The position numbers and the translations under genes are program-made. Of a stretch of 64,000 nucleotides of DNA, positions 16,227 to 25,866 are shown in pieces. The first letter of the stretch is position 1. Each line of letters begins with the position of its first letter. The stretch lies in assembly GCF_003173735.1 (NCBI RefSeq), contig NZ_CP029551.1, positions 3,620,001-3,684,000 on the forward strand, read 5' to 3'. A model generated the notes under the pieces. It worked only from the letters and a program-made list of their open reading frames with translations. It did no database searches and was not told the DNA's origin. The stretch is from Methylobacterium radiodurans. GTDB lineage: Bacteria; Pseudomonadota; Alphaproteobacteria; Rhizobiales; Beijerinckiaceae.

Positions 16227-18131
16227 TTATCGGTAGGCCGCGGCCTGCAGCTCGAACAGTTCGGCGTAGCGCCCACCGTTGCCGATCAGCTCCTCGTGCG
16301 TGCCGGCCTCCTGTACCCGGCCGTTCCCGAGCACGACGATCCGATCCGCGCGGCGCACGCTCGAGAAGCGGTGCGAGATCAGCAGCGCGGTGCGCCCGAG
16401 CGCGAGCGCGCGGAAGCGGGCGAACACCTCGGCCTCCGCGCGGGCGTCGAGCGCCGCGGTCGGCTCATCGAGGACCAGCACCTCGGCCTCGCGCATGTAG
16501 GCGCGCGCGATCGCGAGCTTCTGCCACTCGCCCCCGGACAGATCGACCCCGTCCTCGAAGCGCCGGCCCAGCCGCTGACCATAGCCCGCCGGCAGCCGCG
16601 CCACCACGGCGTCGGCCAGCGCGCGCGCCGCCGCGCCCTCGACGCGGGCCGCGTCCGCCCGCGCCGCGATGCGCCCGACCGCGATGTTCTCGGCCGCCGT
16701 GAGATCGAAGCGGACGAAGTCCTGGAAGATCACGCCGATGCGCGTGCGCAGGACGTCGGGGTCGTAATCGCGCAGGTCCCGCCCGTCGAGCAGGATGCGC
16801 CCCTCGGTCGGGTCGTAGAGCCGCGCCAGGAGCTTGACGATCGTGGTCTTGCCGCTGCCGTTCTCGCCCACCAGCGCCACGACCTCGCCGGCACGGATCG
16901 TGAGCGAGAGGCCCCGCACCGCCCAGCGCTCCGCATCCGGATAGCGGTAGCCCACCGCCTCGAACACGAAGCCGTCGCGGATCGGTGTCGGGAAGGGCGC
17001 GGGATGCTCGGGCGCGCGCAGGCGCGGTGCGAGCGCGAGGAACGCGAACAGGTCGTCGAGATATTGCGCCTGGCCCGAGAGCTGGGAGAGGCCGAGCAGC
17101 AGACCCTCGACGAGACCGCGCAGGCGCAGGAAGGCGCCCGTCAGGAAGGTGAGGTCGCCGAGCGTGAGCGTGCCGGTGGCCGTCCGCAGCGCGATCACGA
17201 GGTAGGCGAGATAGTAGGCGAGCGTGCCGAGGCTGGCGAAGAGGCCGCCCGCAACGGCCCGGCGCTGCGCGAGGCGGGTGTTCTCGCGCAGCGCCCGATC
17301 GGCGAACACGCCGAAGCGCTCGGCGAGGTAGCCACTGAGGCCGAACAGTTTGACCTCCTTGGCGCTCTCGGCCCCGGCCCCGAGCTGGCGCATGTAGTCG
17401 CCCTCACGCCGTTCCGGCGAGCGCTGGTAGGCGAGACGGTAGCCCAGGCGGTTGAAGTGGAGCTCGTTGAGGAAGGCCGGGATCAGGGCGAGCACGAGCA
17501 GAACGACGAGCCAGGGCAGGAACGCGACGACGGCGACCACCAGCGAGAGGGCGGTGAGCCCGTCTTGGAGCTGGCCGAGCAGTTGGCCCATGGGGTTCGC
17601 GCGCCAAGCGACTTGGCGACGGGCGCGCTCCAGGCCGTCCTGCACGGCGGGGTCCTCGAACTGGGCGAGATCGAGGGTGGCTGCGTGAGCCATCAGCCGC
17701 AGCGTGGTGGCGTTGCCGGTCATCTCGGCCAGAACCCCGTCGACGAGGCTCGTCGCGCGTCCAAGCAGGTCGGAGGCCAGCGCGAGCACGAGCTCGGCCC
17801 CGATCAGCAGCGCAACCTGCCGCAGGAGCGGACTGGCGAACCAGGCGGAGGCGCTCGCCTGCGCGGCATCGGCCTGTCCAGCCACGACGGTGTCGACGAC
17901 GAGCTTGGCGACGTAGAGCATCAGCGCGGGCACCGCCGCGCGGGCGATGCGCAGTCCGATGCTGAGGAGGGTCAGGGCGCGGTTCGTCGCCCAGGCGAGC
18001 CGGAACAGGGCCGGGAGATGCCGAAGCGGACCGACCCGTGCCGCGACTGCGCTGCGAAGCCGCTCGGTGTTTGATGGATGCAACGTGAATGTCGCGCCGC
18101 TCGGGCGTTCCCTGCTGTGCTCCAGGAGCAT
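16227..18131 (-). CDS. ABC exporter, fused membrane and ATPase domains
   Basis: 634 residues. Residues about 25-340 are a six-helix ABC exporter membrane domain (ALMLYVAKLVVDTVVAG, then FLPWLVVLLVLALIPAFL). The ATPase domain follows from about 385: Walker A GENGSGKTT near residue 422, Q-loop IFQDFVRFD, signature LSGGEWQK near 530, Walker B EVLVLDEP and switch ISHRFSSV. The E-W-Q-K form of the signature is common in peptide and unknown-substrate exporters. It probably works as a homodimer at the inner membrane. The ATG at 18131 was preferred because 64 further in-frame codons upstream have no protein character. Confidence 0.9.
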   Translation of the reverse strand: MLLEHSRERPSGATFTLHPSNTERLRSAVAARVGPLRHLPALFRLAWATNRALTLLSIGLRIARAAVPALMLYVAKLVVDTVVAGQADAAQASASAWFASPLLRQVALLIGAELVLALASDLLGRATSLVDGVLAEMTGNATTLRLMAHAATLDLAQFEDPAVQDGLERARRQVAWRANPMGQLLGQLQDGLTALSLVVAVVAFLPWLVVLLVLALIPAFLNELHFNRLGYRLAYQRSPERREGDYMRQLGAGAESAKEVKLFGLSGYLAERFGVFADRALRENTRLAQRRAVAGGLFASLGTLAYYLAYLVIALRTATGTLTLGDLTFLTGAFLRLRGLVEGLLLGLSQLSGQAQYLDDLFAFLALAPRLRAPEHPAPFPTPIRDGFVFEAVGYRYPDAERWAVRGLSLTIRAGEVVALVGENGSGKTTIVKLLARLYDPTEGRILLDGRDLRDYDPDVLRTRIGVIFQDFVRFDLTAAENIAVGRIAARADAARVEGAAARALADAVVARLPAGYGQRLGRRFEDGVDLSGGEWQKLAIARAYMREAEVLVLDEPTAALDARAEAEVFARFRALALGRTALLISHRFSSVRRADRIVVLGNGRVQEAGTHEELIGNGGRYAELFELQAAAYR

Positions 18132-18582
18132 TGAGTGGCGATGATCACCCCAGCCTTTGGAGTGGCTCCACGGCCGCTCGCCCAGCTCGTGCCAAGTTTG
18201 ACGACGCCCCACGGCGCGGCTTTGATCAGCGCGAGCGTGTCGTTCGCTGCCTCCGACAACCTTAATGCTTGGGAGCGAGGTTGCTGCAAGATACCGGGCG
18301 GCAGACCGGGCAGCCGGCATCATCGTTGCCTATGCCGGCGCCTCCCCTGGCGATCGTACGCGGCGTCCTTCGGCCCGCCTGCGCATCTCGTCAGTCAGGG
18401 CGGCGTGCAACGGCAGCCTCGTCAACACATAGGCGCGGCAATACAGCTCGGCTCGTCCGTTCGAGCAGGCGCATGCCCAGACGATGCTCCAGCAGGGGCG
18501 CTGCAGGCCATCGCAACACGTTCAGAGCGCCTTTGGGGCATGAAAAAACCCGCCAAGTCGTTGACTGAGCGGGCTAAAATTA
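18132..18582. other. Spacer between the ABC exporter and tRNA-Met
   Basis: About 450 bases with no supported gene. The right end holds the hairpin terminator of the tRNA gene (18543-18575). Any island inserted at the 3' end of the tRNA would begin here, but no integrase or clear repeat is seen. Confidence 0.5.
18543..18575 (-). terminator. Rho-independent terminator of tRNA-Met
   Basis: Read on the minus strand, AGCCCGC pairs with GCGGGTT, with an inner AGTC/GACT pairing, and a run of T follows at once. It starts 7 bases after the tRNA CCA end. Confidence 0.85.
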
Positions 18583-18659
18583 TGGTAGCGAGGGAGGGAT
18601 TTGAACCCCCGACACAAGGATTATGATTCCTCTGCTCTAACCAGCTGAGCTACCCCGCC
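18583..18659 (-). tRNA. tRNA-Met (CAT anticodon)
   Basis: 77 bases with encoded CCA. The acceptor stem GGCGGGG pairs with CCTCGCT (two G-U pairs). The D arm reads GCTCAGCTGGTTAGAGC, the anticodon arm is GAGGA-ATCATAA-TCCTT with CAT at positions 34-36, and the T arm is GGGGG-TTCAAAT-CCCTC. The acceptor closes with a pair at 1-72, unlike initiator tRNA, so this is the elongator type, or an isoleucine tRNA if C34 becomes lysidine. The loop lacks features that would decide that. Confidence 0.93.
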
Positions 18660-18757
18660 CCAAGCCGCCGCGGCCCTGTCCGGGCCGCCGCGTCGGTGGC
18701 TGGATATAGAAAGAGGGACGCCGCGGTGTCAACGCCCTCGACGCCCGCCCTGCGTGC

Positions 18758-19999
18758 TCAGAGCTTCGTGCCGAAGATTTCGGCCACCTGCGGGATATCC
18801 TTGTCGCCCCGGCCCGAGAGATTCAGCACCATCAGGTGATCGGCCGGGCGCTGCGGGGCCAGTTCGAGGATCTTGGACAGCGCGTGGGCGGGCTCCAGCG
18901 CCGGGATGATGCCCTCCAGCATCGAGCAGAGCTTGAACGCCTCCAGCGTCTCCGCGTCGGTGGCCGACAGGTAGGTGACGCGGCCCATCTCGTGCAGCCA
19001 GGCGTGCTCGGGGCCGATGCCCGGATAGTCGAGGCCCGCCGAGATCGAGTGCGCGTCGGCGATCTGGCCGTCGCCGTCCATCAGCAGGTAGGTGCGGTTG
19101 CCGTGGAGCACGCCCGGCTTTCCGCCCGTGAGCGAGGCCGCGTGCAGGCCGCTGCCGACGCCGTGGCCGGCCGCCTCGACCCCGAAGATCTCGACCTCGC
19201 GGTCGTCGAGGAAGGGGTGGAACAGGCCCATCGCGTTCGAGCCGCCGCCGATGCAGGCCACGAGCGAGTCGGGCAGCCGCCCCTCCAGCGCCAGCATCTG
19301 CTGCTTGGTCTCGATGCCGATCACCGACTGGAAGTCGCGCACCATCGCCGGGTAGGGGTGAGGGCCCGCCACCGTGCCGATGCAGTAGAAGGTGTCGGCG
19401 ACGTTCGTGACCCAGTCGCGCAGCGCCTCGTTCATCGCGTCCTTGAGGGTCCTGGTGCCGGATTCCACCGGCACCACCTCGGCGCCCAGCATCTTCATGC
19501 GGAAGACGTTCGGCGCCTGGCGCGCCACGTCGACCGCGCCCATGTAGACCACGCATTTGAGGCCGAAGCGCGCGCAGAGCGTCGCGGTGGCCACCCCGTG
19601 CTGGCCCGCGCCCGTCTCGGCGATGATGCGCGGCTTGCCCATGCGGCGGGCCAGCAGGATCTGGCCCAGCACGTTGTTCACCTTGTGCGAGCCGGTATGG
19701 TTCAGCTCCTCGCGCTTGAAGTAGATCTTCGCGCCCCGGCCCGCGGGCGCCTGCGCCCGCAAGTGCTCGGTCAGCCGCTCGGCGTAGTAGAGCGGGCTCG
19801 GCCGGCCAATATAGTGCGTGCCGTAGGATTCCATGTCCGCCCGGAATTGCGGGTCGGCCTTCGCCGCCGTGTAGGCCTTCTCGAGGTCCAGGATCAGCGG
19901 CATCAGGGTCTCGGCGACGAAGCGGCCGCCGAAGATGCCGAAGCGCCCGCGCTCGTCGGGGCCGGTGCGGAAGGAGTTCGGGGCGGGTGCGACGGTCAC
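18758..19999 (-). CDS. trpB: Tryptophan synthase beta subunit
   Basis: 413 residues, usual length. It condenses indole with serine to make tryptophan, using pyridoxal phosphate. The PLP lysine is Lys106 in [13 protein letters not shown]; the phosphate loop GGGSNAMG and the E-x-G-A-G-Q-H-G-V motif are intact, and the N-terminal [14 protein letters not shown] block is canonical. It follows trpF on the same strand with a gap of about 60 bases. No trpA follows; a tRNA-Met gene comes next instead, whereas many alphaproteobacteria have trpA directly after trpB. Confidence 0.98.
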   Translation of the reverse strand: MTVAPAPNSFRTGPDERGRFGIFGGRFVAETLMPLILDLEKAYTAAKADPQFRADMESYGTHYIGRPSPLYYAERLTEHLRAQAPAGRGAKIYFKREELNHTGSHKVNNVLGQILLARRMGKPRIIAETGAGQHGVATATLCARFGLKCVVYMGAVDVARQAPNVFRMKMLGAEVVPVESGTRTLKDAMNEALRDWVTNVADTFYCIGTVAGPHPYPAMVRDFQSVIGIETKQQMLALEGRLPDSLVACIGGGSNAMGLFHPFLDDREVEIFGVEAAGHGVGSGLHAASLTGGKPGVLHGNRTYLLMDGDGQIADAHSISAGLDYPGIGPEHAWLHEMGRVTYLSATDAETLEAFKLCSMLEGIIPALEPAHALSKILELAPQRPADHLMVLNLSGRGDKDIPQVAEIFGTKL

Positions 20000-20059
20000 G
20001 GGGCGGTCCTCGGCAGGGATCAGGCGCTTGGGTCGGGCGTGTGCCCGTTTGCGCCTGCT

Positions 20060-20749
20060 TTAGACCCCTCGGGGCGCGGACGCCAAGCCGCCCGCCGCTT
20101 CTCCGAGCGCGGCACCGGCCCGCACCGCCGCCACGAAGGCCGCGATCAGGGCCGGATCCTTCGCGCCGGGCACGGTCTCGACCCCGGAGGAGACGTCGAC
20201 GGCCGTGGCCCCCGTGCGGGCGAGCGCCTCGGCGACCGTGCCGGGGCGCAGGCCCCCGGAGAGCATCCAGCCCCGGGGCAGGGGGCGGCCGGCGAGGAGC
20301 GACCAGTCGAAGGCGAGCCCGTTGCCGCCGGGCAGCGCCGCACCCCGCGGCGGCTTGGCGTCGAGGAGCAGGCGGTCGGCCGCGGCGTAGTCGGCCACGC
20401 GCGCGAGGTCGGCGGCCTCCGCGATGCCGAGCGCCTTCATGACGGGGCGCCCGCTCATCGCGCGGATCGCCGCGACCCGCTCCGGGCTCTCGCGCCCGTG
20501 GAGCTGGATCAGGTCGGGCGCGACGCTCTCGAGCGCCGCCGCCACGGTGGCGTCGTCGGGATCGACCAGCAGCACCACGCGCTCGGCCCGGCCGCGCACC
20601 GCGGCGGCGAGCGCGCGCGCCTCCGCCCAGCCGAGATGGCGCGGGCTTGCCGGGAAATGCACGAAGCCCACGAGGTCGGCGCCCGCGTCGAGCGCCGCCG
20701 CCAGCGTGTCGCCGGTCGAGAGCCCGCAGATCTTGACGCGCACGCTCAC
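20060..20749 (-). CDS. trpF: Phosphoribosylanthranilate isomerase
   Basis: 229 residues, a single TIM barrel catalysing the third step of tryptophan synthesis. VKICGLSTGDTL holds the catalytic cysteine near residue 7, GADLVGFVHFPASPRHL follows, and LLLDAKPPRG carries the catalytic aspartate. WMLSGGLRPGTV and VDVSSGVETVPGAKD form the phosphate site. The start is GTG at 20749, with CGGAG about 7 bases upstream; the longer open frame (to 20923) is Pro/Arg-rich and overlaps lapA. It is probably transcribed with lapA and trpB. Confidence 0.96.
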   Translation of the reverse strand: MSVRVKICGLSTGDTLAAALDAGADLVGFVHFPASPRHLGWAEARALAAAVRGRAERVVLLVDPDDATVAAALESVAPDLIQLHGRESPERVAAIRAMSGRPVMKALGIAEAADLARVADYAAADRLLLDAKPPRGAALPGGNGLAFDWSLLAGRPLPRGWMLSGGLRPGTVAEALARTGATAVDVSSGVETVPGAKDPALIAAFVAAVRAGAALGEAAGGLASAPRGV

Positions 20750-20774
20750 CAGAGGCTCCGGTGCTGGACCGCGC

Positions 20775-21137
20775 TCAGCGCGGGGCGGGGAGGGCGGTGC
20801 GGACGGGCAGGCCGCCCGCCGGAGCGGGCGCGACGGGCTCGGGCGCGTAGGCGCGCAGGCGCGCGGTCTCGCCCTCCAGGCGCCGGACCTCGCGCCCGCG
20901 GCGACGGGCGGTGCGGCGGACATTGCCCTGGCCGAGCCAGGCGAAGATGCCGCCGACCACGATGCCGACCGCGACCGCGGCGAAGAGCACCGCGTAGAGC
21001 GGCACGCTCGCGCTGAAGGCCGGCACCTGCGAGAACGGGTCGAAGGAGAGCCGCACCGGCTCGCGGTTGGCCACCGCGAACAGGATCACCAGAACGGCGA
21101 TCGGCAGCAGCACCAGACCTTTCAGGAAACGGATCAT
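20775..21137 (-). CDS. lapA: LapA domain-containing membrane protein
   Basis: 120 residues with two membrane helices: MIRFLKGLVLLPIAVLVILF, then PLYAVLFAAVAVGIVVGGIF, each followed by the spacing and charged cytosolic tail of LapA (DUF1049) proteins. LapA works with LapB in lipopolysaccharide assembly control in enterobacteria. In alphaproteobacteria it is commonly found, as here, between ihfB and trpF. The gap to ihfB is 28 bases and to trpF 25 bases, so this looks like one operon. Confidence 0.85.
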   Translation of the reverse strand: MIRFLKGLVLLPIAVLVILFAVANREPVRLSFDPFSQVPAFSASVPLYAVLFAAVAVGIVVGGIFAWLGQGNVRRTARRRGREVRRLEGETARLRAYAPEPVAPAPAGGLPVRTALPAPR

Positions 21138-21165
21138 CGTCTTCTCCAGACCGGAGGAATCCGGC

Positions 21166-21474
21166 TCACTCGGCCGCCGGGCCGTCGCCGATGCCGGCGG
21201 CGTTGAGGCGCTGGCGCATCTCCTTGCCGGTCTTGAACACGGGGATGGCCTTCTCGGACACGGCAACGGCCGCGCCCGTGCGCGGGTTGCGCCCCTTGCG
21301 CGCCTCCCGCCGCTTCACCGAGAAGGCGCCGAAGCCGCGCAGCTCCACCCGGTCGCCGCGGGCGAGCGCGTCGGCGATCGTGTCGAGGATCGCGTTGACC
21401 AGGATCTCGACGTCCCGCTGGTAGAGATGGGGATTGCGCTCGGCGATTCTGAGGACGAGCTCCGACTTGATCAT
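21166..21474 (-). CDS. ihfB: Integration host factor subunit beta
   Basis: 102 residues, the normal size for the HU/IHF family. [20 protein letters not shown] is the dimerisation helix, and [20 protein letters not shown] then [10 protein letters not shown] is the DNA-wrapping beta arm, with the intercalating proline in RNPRTG. It bends DNA as a heterodimer with IhfA, affecting recombination and sigma-54 promoters. The order sppA-ihfB-lapA-trpF is the standard alphaproteobacterial one. Confidence 0.96.
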   Translation of the reverse strand: MIKSELVLRIAERNPHLYQRDVEILVNAILDTIADALARGDRVELRGFGAFSVKRREARKGRNPRTGAAVAVSEKAIPVFKTGKEMRQRLNAAGIGDGPAAE

Positions 21475-21551
21475 CGTGGGGCGGTCTTCTCGAAGGAGCG
21501 AGGGGCGTGGGCGGCCGGACTCGGGAAGCCTTTGGCTCGGGGCGGCTCGGC

Positions 21552-22529
21552 TCAGGGCGTGCCGGCGGGGCGCCAGAGGACGAGCAGGCCGCCCTCGGTC
21601 AGTGCCCGCGTCTCGGTCTCCAGCCCGCGCAGGCGCGCCGAGAGGCCGTCGAGACCGAGGAGGTTCGCGCCGGTGCCAAGCGCCGACCACAGGCCGAAAT
21701 CCGACTCCGAGCGCGGCTTCCAGTCCGTCACCGGCAGGTTCTTGGCGACCTTGCGCTCGCTCTCCAGCCATGCGACCGCCTGCCGCTCGCTGCCGAGCTC
21801 GTCCACGAGCTTCAGCGGGATGCTCTGGCGCCCGCTGAACACGCGCCCGTCCGAGACGGCGGCGAGCTGCTGGTCGCTCATCTTGCGGCGCTCGGCCACC
21901 AGCCCCTTGAACCAGGCGTAGGTGTCGCCGACCACGGAGGCCAGAGCCGCGCGCGCCTCGGGCGAGGTCGGCGCGAAGCCGGAGGGCTCGGCCTTGAGCG
22001 GCGAGGACTTGATGGCCTCGACCTTCACGCCGACCTTGTCGAGCAGCCCCGACACCTCGGGGTACTGGAACAGCACACCGATCGAGCCGACGAGGGAGGT
22101 CTCGCGCGCCACGATGTGGTCGGCGGCCAGCGCCGTGATGTAGGCGCCCGACGCCGCGGTGCCATCCACGAAGGCCACGACCGGTTTCTTCTCGGCGAGC
22201 TGGCGCAGGTTGCGGTAGAGCTCCTCCGAGCCCGTGGTCGAGCCGCCCGGCGAGTTGATCGAGACGACCACGCCCTGCACGGCCGAGGCCTCGCCCACCC
22301 GCTTCAGCAGCTTGGCGGTGGCCTCGCTGCCGGCGATGAAGCCCGAGACCGAGACGCGGGCGATCTGCGGGCGCACCGCGCCGAACCCGAGCCCCTCGCT
22401 GCCGGAGCGGGCGCGCAGGCCGACGGCGCCGACCGCGACCACGAGGCCGCCGATGCCCAGCACCCGCCAGAGCGAGAGCTTGCGGCGCAGGCGCCGGCGG
22501 TCGATCAGGAGTTCGGCGTCGGCGGCCAT
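21552..22529 (-). CDS. sppA: Signal peptide peptidase SppA, short form
   Basis: 325 residues, the single-domain length. One N-terminal membrane helix ([19 protein letters not shown]) anchors it with the catalytic part in the periplasm. The nucleophile is Ser127 in [18 protein letters not shown] and the general base is Lys179 in [11 protein letters not shown], the Ser/Lys dyad of the family. [13 protein letters not shown] binds the substrate backbone. It cleaves leftover signal peptides in the membrane. The ATG at 22529 was chosen because upstream codons are not protein-like. Confidence 0.95.
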   Translation of the reverse strand: MAADAELLIDRRRLRRKLSLWRVLGIGGLVVAVGAVGLRARSGSEGLGFGAVRPQIARVSVSGFIAGSEATAKLLKRVGEASAVQGVVVSINSPGGSTTGSEELYRNLRQLAEKKPVVAFVDGTAASGAYITALAADHIVARETSLVGSIGVLFQYPEVSGLLDKVGVKVEAIKSSPLKAEPSGFAPTSPEARAALASVVGDTYAWFKGLVAERRKMSDQQLAAVSDGRVFSGRQSIPLKLVDELGSERQAVAWLESERKVAKNLPVTDWKPRSESDFGLWSALGTGANLLGLDGLSARLRGLETETRALTEGGLLVLWRPAGTP

Positions 22530-22816
22530 GCGATGGTGCTCTCCCTCGCGCGTCCGGCCCGCGGGCCGGCTTCCGTTTCTTGCTTGGATCGCGCCCGAGC
22601 CCGACCACATGGCCGGGGCGCCGATGGCTCCAAGCTGTCACAAGCGGCGCCGGTTTGCACCCAAACTTTGGTTGGGTCCAGAGGGTTGACTGAGATTGCC
22701 GGATCGATGGCGGCCCGGACCCCGGGCGTGCACGGGCGCCCCGGACCATCGTTCCAGCCGGGCGGCGCGCGCGGATCGCCCGGTGTGGCGGCCGGGTAGG
22801 GGCTGGCGGCCGGGGG

Positions 22817-23386
22817 CTATCGCGGCCGGTAGGTGCCGATGCTGCTCATGACCAGGGTGCGGGGAGTGTCCGCGTCCCGTGCGGATGTGATCGCCTTGCC
22901 GTACTGCTTCTCGATGGCCGCATCGAGCTTCCGCCCGGCCTCGCCGTCAGGGTCGACGATGGCATCGGTCAGTTCGTCGAGCGTGATCTTGAGCTTGTCC
23001 AGGCCGAGTTCCTTCTCGATCTTGGCAAGAAACGCCTCGCTTCCGGGCTCGCGCCGGATCTCGGCCAACTTCTGCTTGAGTGCGCGCCCGTACGCCTCCG
23101 CCGTGTCGAAGCTCTCCTGACGGACGTTCAGAAGCTCGCCCAGCCGCTCGAACAGCTTCGTCTTGACCTTGGTCAGGTTGACGGTGTTCACGCTGAACAT
23201 CGCCTCGGTGATCTTGGCCCGAGCCTGCTTGTCGACCGGAAGGCCGCCGTCCCGCTGGCCGGCAGCGCTGGCGATGGCGACGAGGTCGGGCGACCTCACG
23301 GTGCCGGCCGCGTCGGCTGGCCGCGCCGCGCCGACTTCCCGCAGGGTGGCGATGGCAAAGTCGCGCATCGCGCTGACGGCTCTCAT
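22817..23386 (-). CDS. Hypothetical protein, 189 residues, between rpsA and sppA
   Basis: A soluble, mostly helical protein with mixed charge: [20 protein letters not shown], a central [20 protein letters not shown] and an [20 protein letters not shown] block. There is no signal peptide or membrane segment, and no known domain or catalytic motif was recognised. It interrupts the usual rpsA-sppA neighbourhood and is flanked by a hairpin after rpsA and a 287-base gap before sppA, so it is probably a separate transcription unit and possibly a later insertion. Confidence 0.65.
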   Translation of the reverse strand: MRAVSAMRDFAIATLREVGAARPADAAGTVRSPDLVAIASAAGQRDGGLPVDKQARAKITEAMFSVNTVNLTKVKTKLFERLGELLNVRQESFDTAEAYGRALKQKLAEIRREPGSEAFLAKIEKELGLDKLKITLDELTDAIVDPDGEAGRKLDAAIEKQYGKAITSARDADTPRTLVMSSIGTYRPR

Positions 23387-23843
23387 GACCCTGTTTCCGC
23401 CCGCTCGGTCGGGATCGGCGGCCGGGAAACTTGAAAGACCCGCTCCGCCGCAGCCGGCATCTGGCCAGGGAGATGCGAAAGTCAGGTTAACCGGCGCTGT
23501 CAGGCCGTATCGAGCTTGCTGAGCGCGGCGCGTTCCTCCGCCATCGGCGGCTCACCGACGGGCAAGTCGTGGTTTGGATCGGGCCGGAACCGCACCGCGC
23601 TCCCTCTCTCGCACGGGAGAGGGGACCCGTGCCCCGTTCGGAAGAAGCGTGCGTACGGTAGCCCGAGCGGGAGACGGGGCGCGGCGCGGTTCACGCCACC
23701 TGCCTCGGGCGGCGCATCCGAAACGATGATCCCGGCCCGCGGCGTGATCCGCCCCCGAAACGGCGAAGCCCGCCCGGGACGGATCCCGGACGGGCTTCGC
23801 GTGCGAGATGCCGCCGCCCGCACGGGCGGCGGAGCCTCTCGGC
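23387..23843. other. Intergenic stretch after rpsA, with hairpins
   Basis: About 450 bases with no supported gene. It contains the long rpsA terminator hairpin (23763-23800) and a palindrome CCCTCTCtcgcacggGAGAGGG near 23602-23623, which resembles the arms of the repeat element in tamB. A 14-codon minus-strand tail at its left end is too short to call. Confidence 0.5.
23763..23800 (-). terminator. rpsA: Hairpin terminator downstream of rpsA
   Basis: GCGAAGCCCG (23763-23772) pairs perfectly with 23791-23800, and an inner CCGGGA/TCCCGG pairing extends it to 16 bp around a four-base loop. On the minus strand it lies about 45 bases after the rpsA stop and is followed by a short T run (CCGTTTCGG). 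Confidence 0.8.
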
Positions 23844-25556
23844 TCACTCGTCGTCGGAGCGCTTCTTGTTGAAGGCGGCGCCCAGGATGTCGCCGAGGGA
23901 GGCGCCCGAATCGGCGGAGCCGAACTGGGCCATCGCCTCCTTCTCCTCGGCCATCTCCAGGGCCTTGATCGAGACCTGCACGCGGCGGGCCTTGCGGTCG
24001 AACTGCACGACGCGGGCGTCGAACTTCTCGCCGGGGGCGAACCGCTCGGGACGCTGGTCGCCGCGGTCGCGGGCGAGCTCGGCGCGGCGGACGAAGGTCT
24101 GCATGTCGGTGTCGGCGATCTTCACCTCGACGCCCGAATCCTTCACCTCGACCACCTCGCAGGTGACGATCTGACCCTTCTTGATCTCGCCGGCCTCGGC
24201 GAAGGGGTCGCCGCCGAGCTGCTTCACGCCCAGCGAGATGCGCTCCTTCTCGACATCGACGTCGAGAACCTGGGCGCGCACCATGTCGCCCTTCTTGTAC
24301 TCCTCGATGACCTGCTCGCCGGGACGGTTCCAGTCGAGATCCGACAGGTGGACCATGCCGTCGACGTCGCCCTCGAGGCCGATGAACAGGCCGAACTCGG
24401 TCTTGTTCTTGACCTCGCCCTCGACCTCGGAACCGACCGGGTGCTTCTCGGAGAAGGCCTCCCAGGGGTTCTGCAGGGTCTGCTTCAGGCCCAGCGAGAT
24501 GCGGCGCTTGACCGGATCGACCTCCAGGATCTGAACCTCGACCTCCTGGGAGGTGGAGACGATCTTGCCCGGGTGGACGTTCTTCTTGGTCCAGCTCATC
24601 TCGGAGACGTGGATCAGGCCCTCGATCCCCGGCTCCAGCTCCACGAAGGCGCCGTAGTCGGTGATGTTGGTGACCCGGCCCTTGAGCTTGGCGTCGACCG
24701 GGTAGCGGGCCTGGATGCCCTCCCACGGATCCGCGAGCAGCTGCTTGATGCCGAGCGAGATGCGGTGCGTCTCGTGGTTGATCTTGATGATCTTGACCTT
24801 CACCGTCTGGCCGATCTGCACGACCTCGGACGGGTGGTTCACGCGGCGCCACGCCATGTCGGTGACGTGCAGCAGGCCGTCGATGCCGCCGAGATCGACG
24901 AAGGCGCCGTACTCGGTGATGTTCTTGACGACGCCGTCGATGACCTGACCTTCCTCAAGGTTGGCCACCAGCTCCGAGCGCTGCTCGGCGCGGCTCTCCT
25001 CGAGCACGGTGCGGCGCGACACGACGATGTTGCCGCGGCGGCGATCCATCTTGAGGATCTGGAAGGGCTGGGGGGTGCCCAGCAGCGGGGTCACGTCGCG
25101 CACCGGGCGGATGTCGACCTGGGAGCGCGGCAGGAACGCCACGGCGCCGTCGAGGTCGACGGTGTAGCCGCCCTTGACCTGGTTGAAGATCGTGCCGGTG
25201 ACGCGCTCGTTGGCCTCGAAGGCCTTCTCAAGCTTGACCCACGATTCCTCGCGGCGGGCCTTGTCGCGCGAGATGACGGCCTCGCCGAGCGCGTTCTCGA
25301 TGCGGTCGACGTAGACCTCGACCTCGTCGCCGACCTTGAGCTCGCCCTCGCGGCCGGGGCCGGTGAACTCCTTCAGGGCGACGCGGCCCTCGGTCTTGGC
25401 GCCGATGTCGATGACGGCCACGTCCTTCTCGATCGCGACGACGCGACCCTTGACGACGGACCCCTCGGTGATCTCGTGTTGGAGGAAGCTCTCCTCGAGC
25501 AGCGCCGCGAAGTCGTCGCGATAGGCGTTCTGCTGCAGGGCGGTACCAGCGGTCAT
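23844..25556 (-). CDS. rpsA: 30S ribosomal protein S1
   Basis: 570 residues with six S1 RNA-binding repeats. Signature blocks include GSVVKGRVVAIEKDVAVIDI (repeat 1), VKNITEYGAFVDLGGIDGLL with HVTDMAWRRVNHPSE (repeat 3), NITDYGAFVELEPGIEGLIH with VSEMSWTKKN (repeat 4), and GLFIGLEGDVDGMVHLSDLD (repeat 5). It brings mRNA to the 30S subunit and unfolds structured leaders. The ATG at 25556 begins MTAGTALQQNAYRDDF; further open frame upstream is not S1-like. The cmk gene that often precedes rpsA is not adjacent. Confidence 0.98.
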   Translation of the reverse strand: MTAGTALQQNAYRDDFAALLEESFLQHEITEGSVVKGRVVAIEKDVAVIDIGAKTEGRVALKEFTGPGREGELKVGDEVEVYVDRIENALGEAVISRDKARREESWVKLEKAFEANERVTGTIFNQVKGGYTVDLDGAVAFLPRSQVDIRPVRDVTPLLGTPQPFQILKMDRRRGNIVVSRRTVLEESRAEQRSELVANLEEGQVIDGVVKNITEYGAFVDLGGIDGLLHVTDMAWRRVNHPSEVVQIGQTVKVKIIKINHETHRISLGIKQLLADPWEGIQARYPVDAKLKGRVTNITDYGAFVELEPGIEGLIHVSEMSWTKKNVHPGKIVSTSQEVEVQILEVDPVKRRISLGLKQTLQNPWEAFSEKHPVGSEVEGEVKNKTEFGLFIGLEGDVDGMVHLSDLDWNRPGEQVIEEYKKGDMVRAQVLDVDVEKERISLGVKQLGGDPFAEAGEIKKGQIVTCEVVEVKDSGVEVKIADTDMQTFVRRAELARDRGDQRPERFAPGEKFDARVVQFDRKARRVQVSIKALEMAEEKEAMAQFGSADSGASLGDILGAAFNKKRSDDE

Positions 25557-25866
25557 TCTGTCTCCTGAGGACCCGCGCGGGGCCCGGCGTCGGCGGCTCG
25601 TGTTGCGATGCGTCCCCGTCCACCGCGGCCGCTCCCGGGATGGCGGGAGGGGCGACCGATCCTTGCCGGAGCGGCTTGCCGACGCAGTGATGCGCTGTCC
25701 GAGGGCGGTCCTGCCGGCTCTTGGCGGAGGGCACGCAGAAAAGACGAAGCGCGCAATCCTACCGAAAGGACGCGCGCTCCATACAGCAAAAGGATTCCGG
25801 AGACAATCGCGACGGATAAACCCGCCCCCTCCGGGGGGACGCGTCCGGCGCGGGCCAGCGCGCCTG
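25557..25866. other. rpsA leader and trcR downstream region
   Basis: 310 bases with no gene. It should hold the rpsA promoter and leader. The part at 25740-25800 is A/T-richer (for example CATACAGCAAAAGGATTCC) and is the likeliest promoter area, but no clear -35/-10 pair can be assigned. Confidence 0.4.

Noticed and set aside
18836..21016. Long plus-strand frame opposite trpB and trpF
   Set aside because: Antisense of conserved enzymes with full catalytic motifs; no protein features of its own.
22662..22680. Palindrome ACCCAA-N7-TTGGGT upstream of sppA as an operator
   Set aside because: Short, single copy, and no known regulator with this site; left unassigned.
23500..23545. Tiny minus-strand frame ending MAEERAALSKLDTA
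   Set aside because: Only 14 codons after its ATG; no context to support it.
23808..25568. Plus-strand frame of nearly 590 codons opposite rpsA
   Set aside because: Leu/Asp/His-rich shadow of S1 repeats; the apparent repeats mirror those of rpsA.
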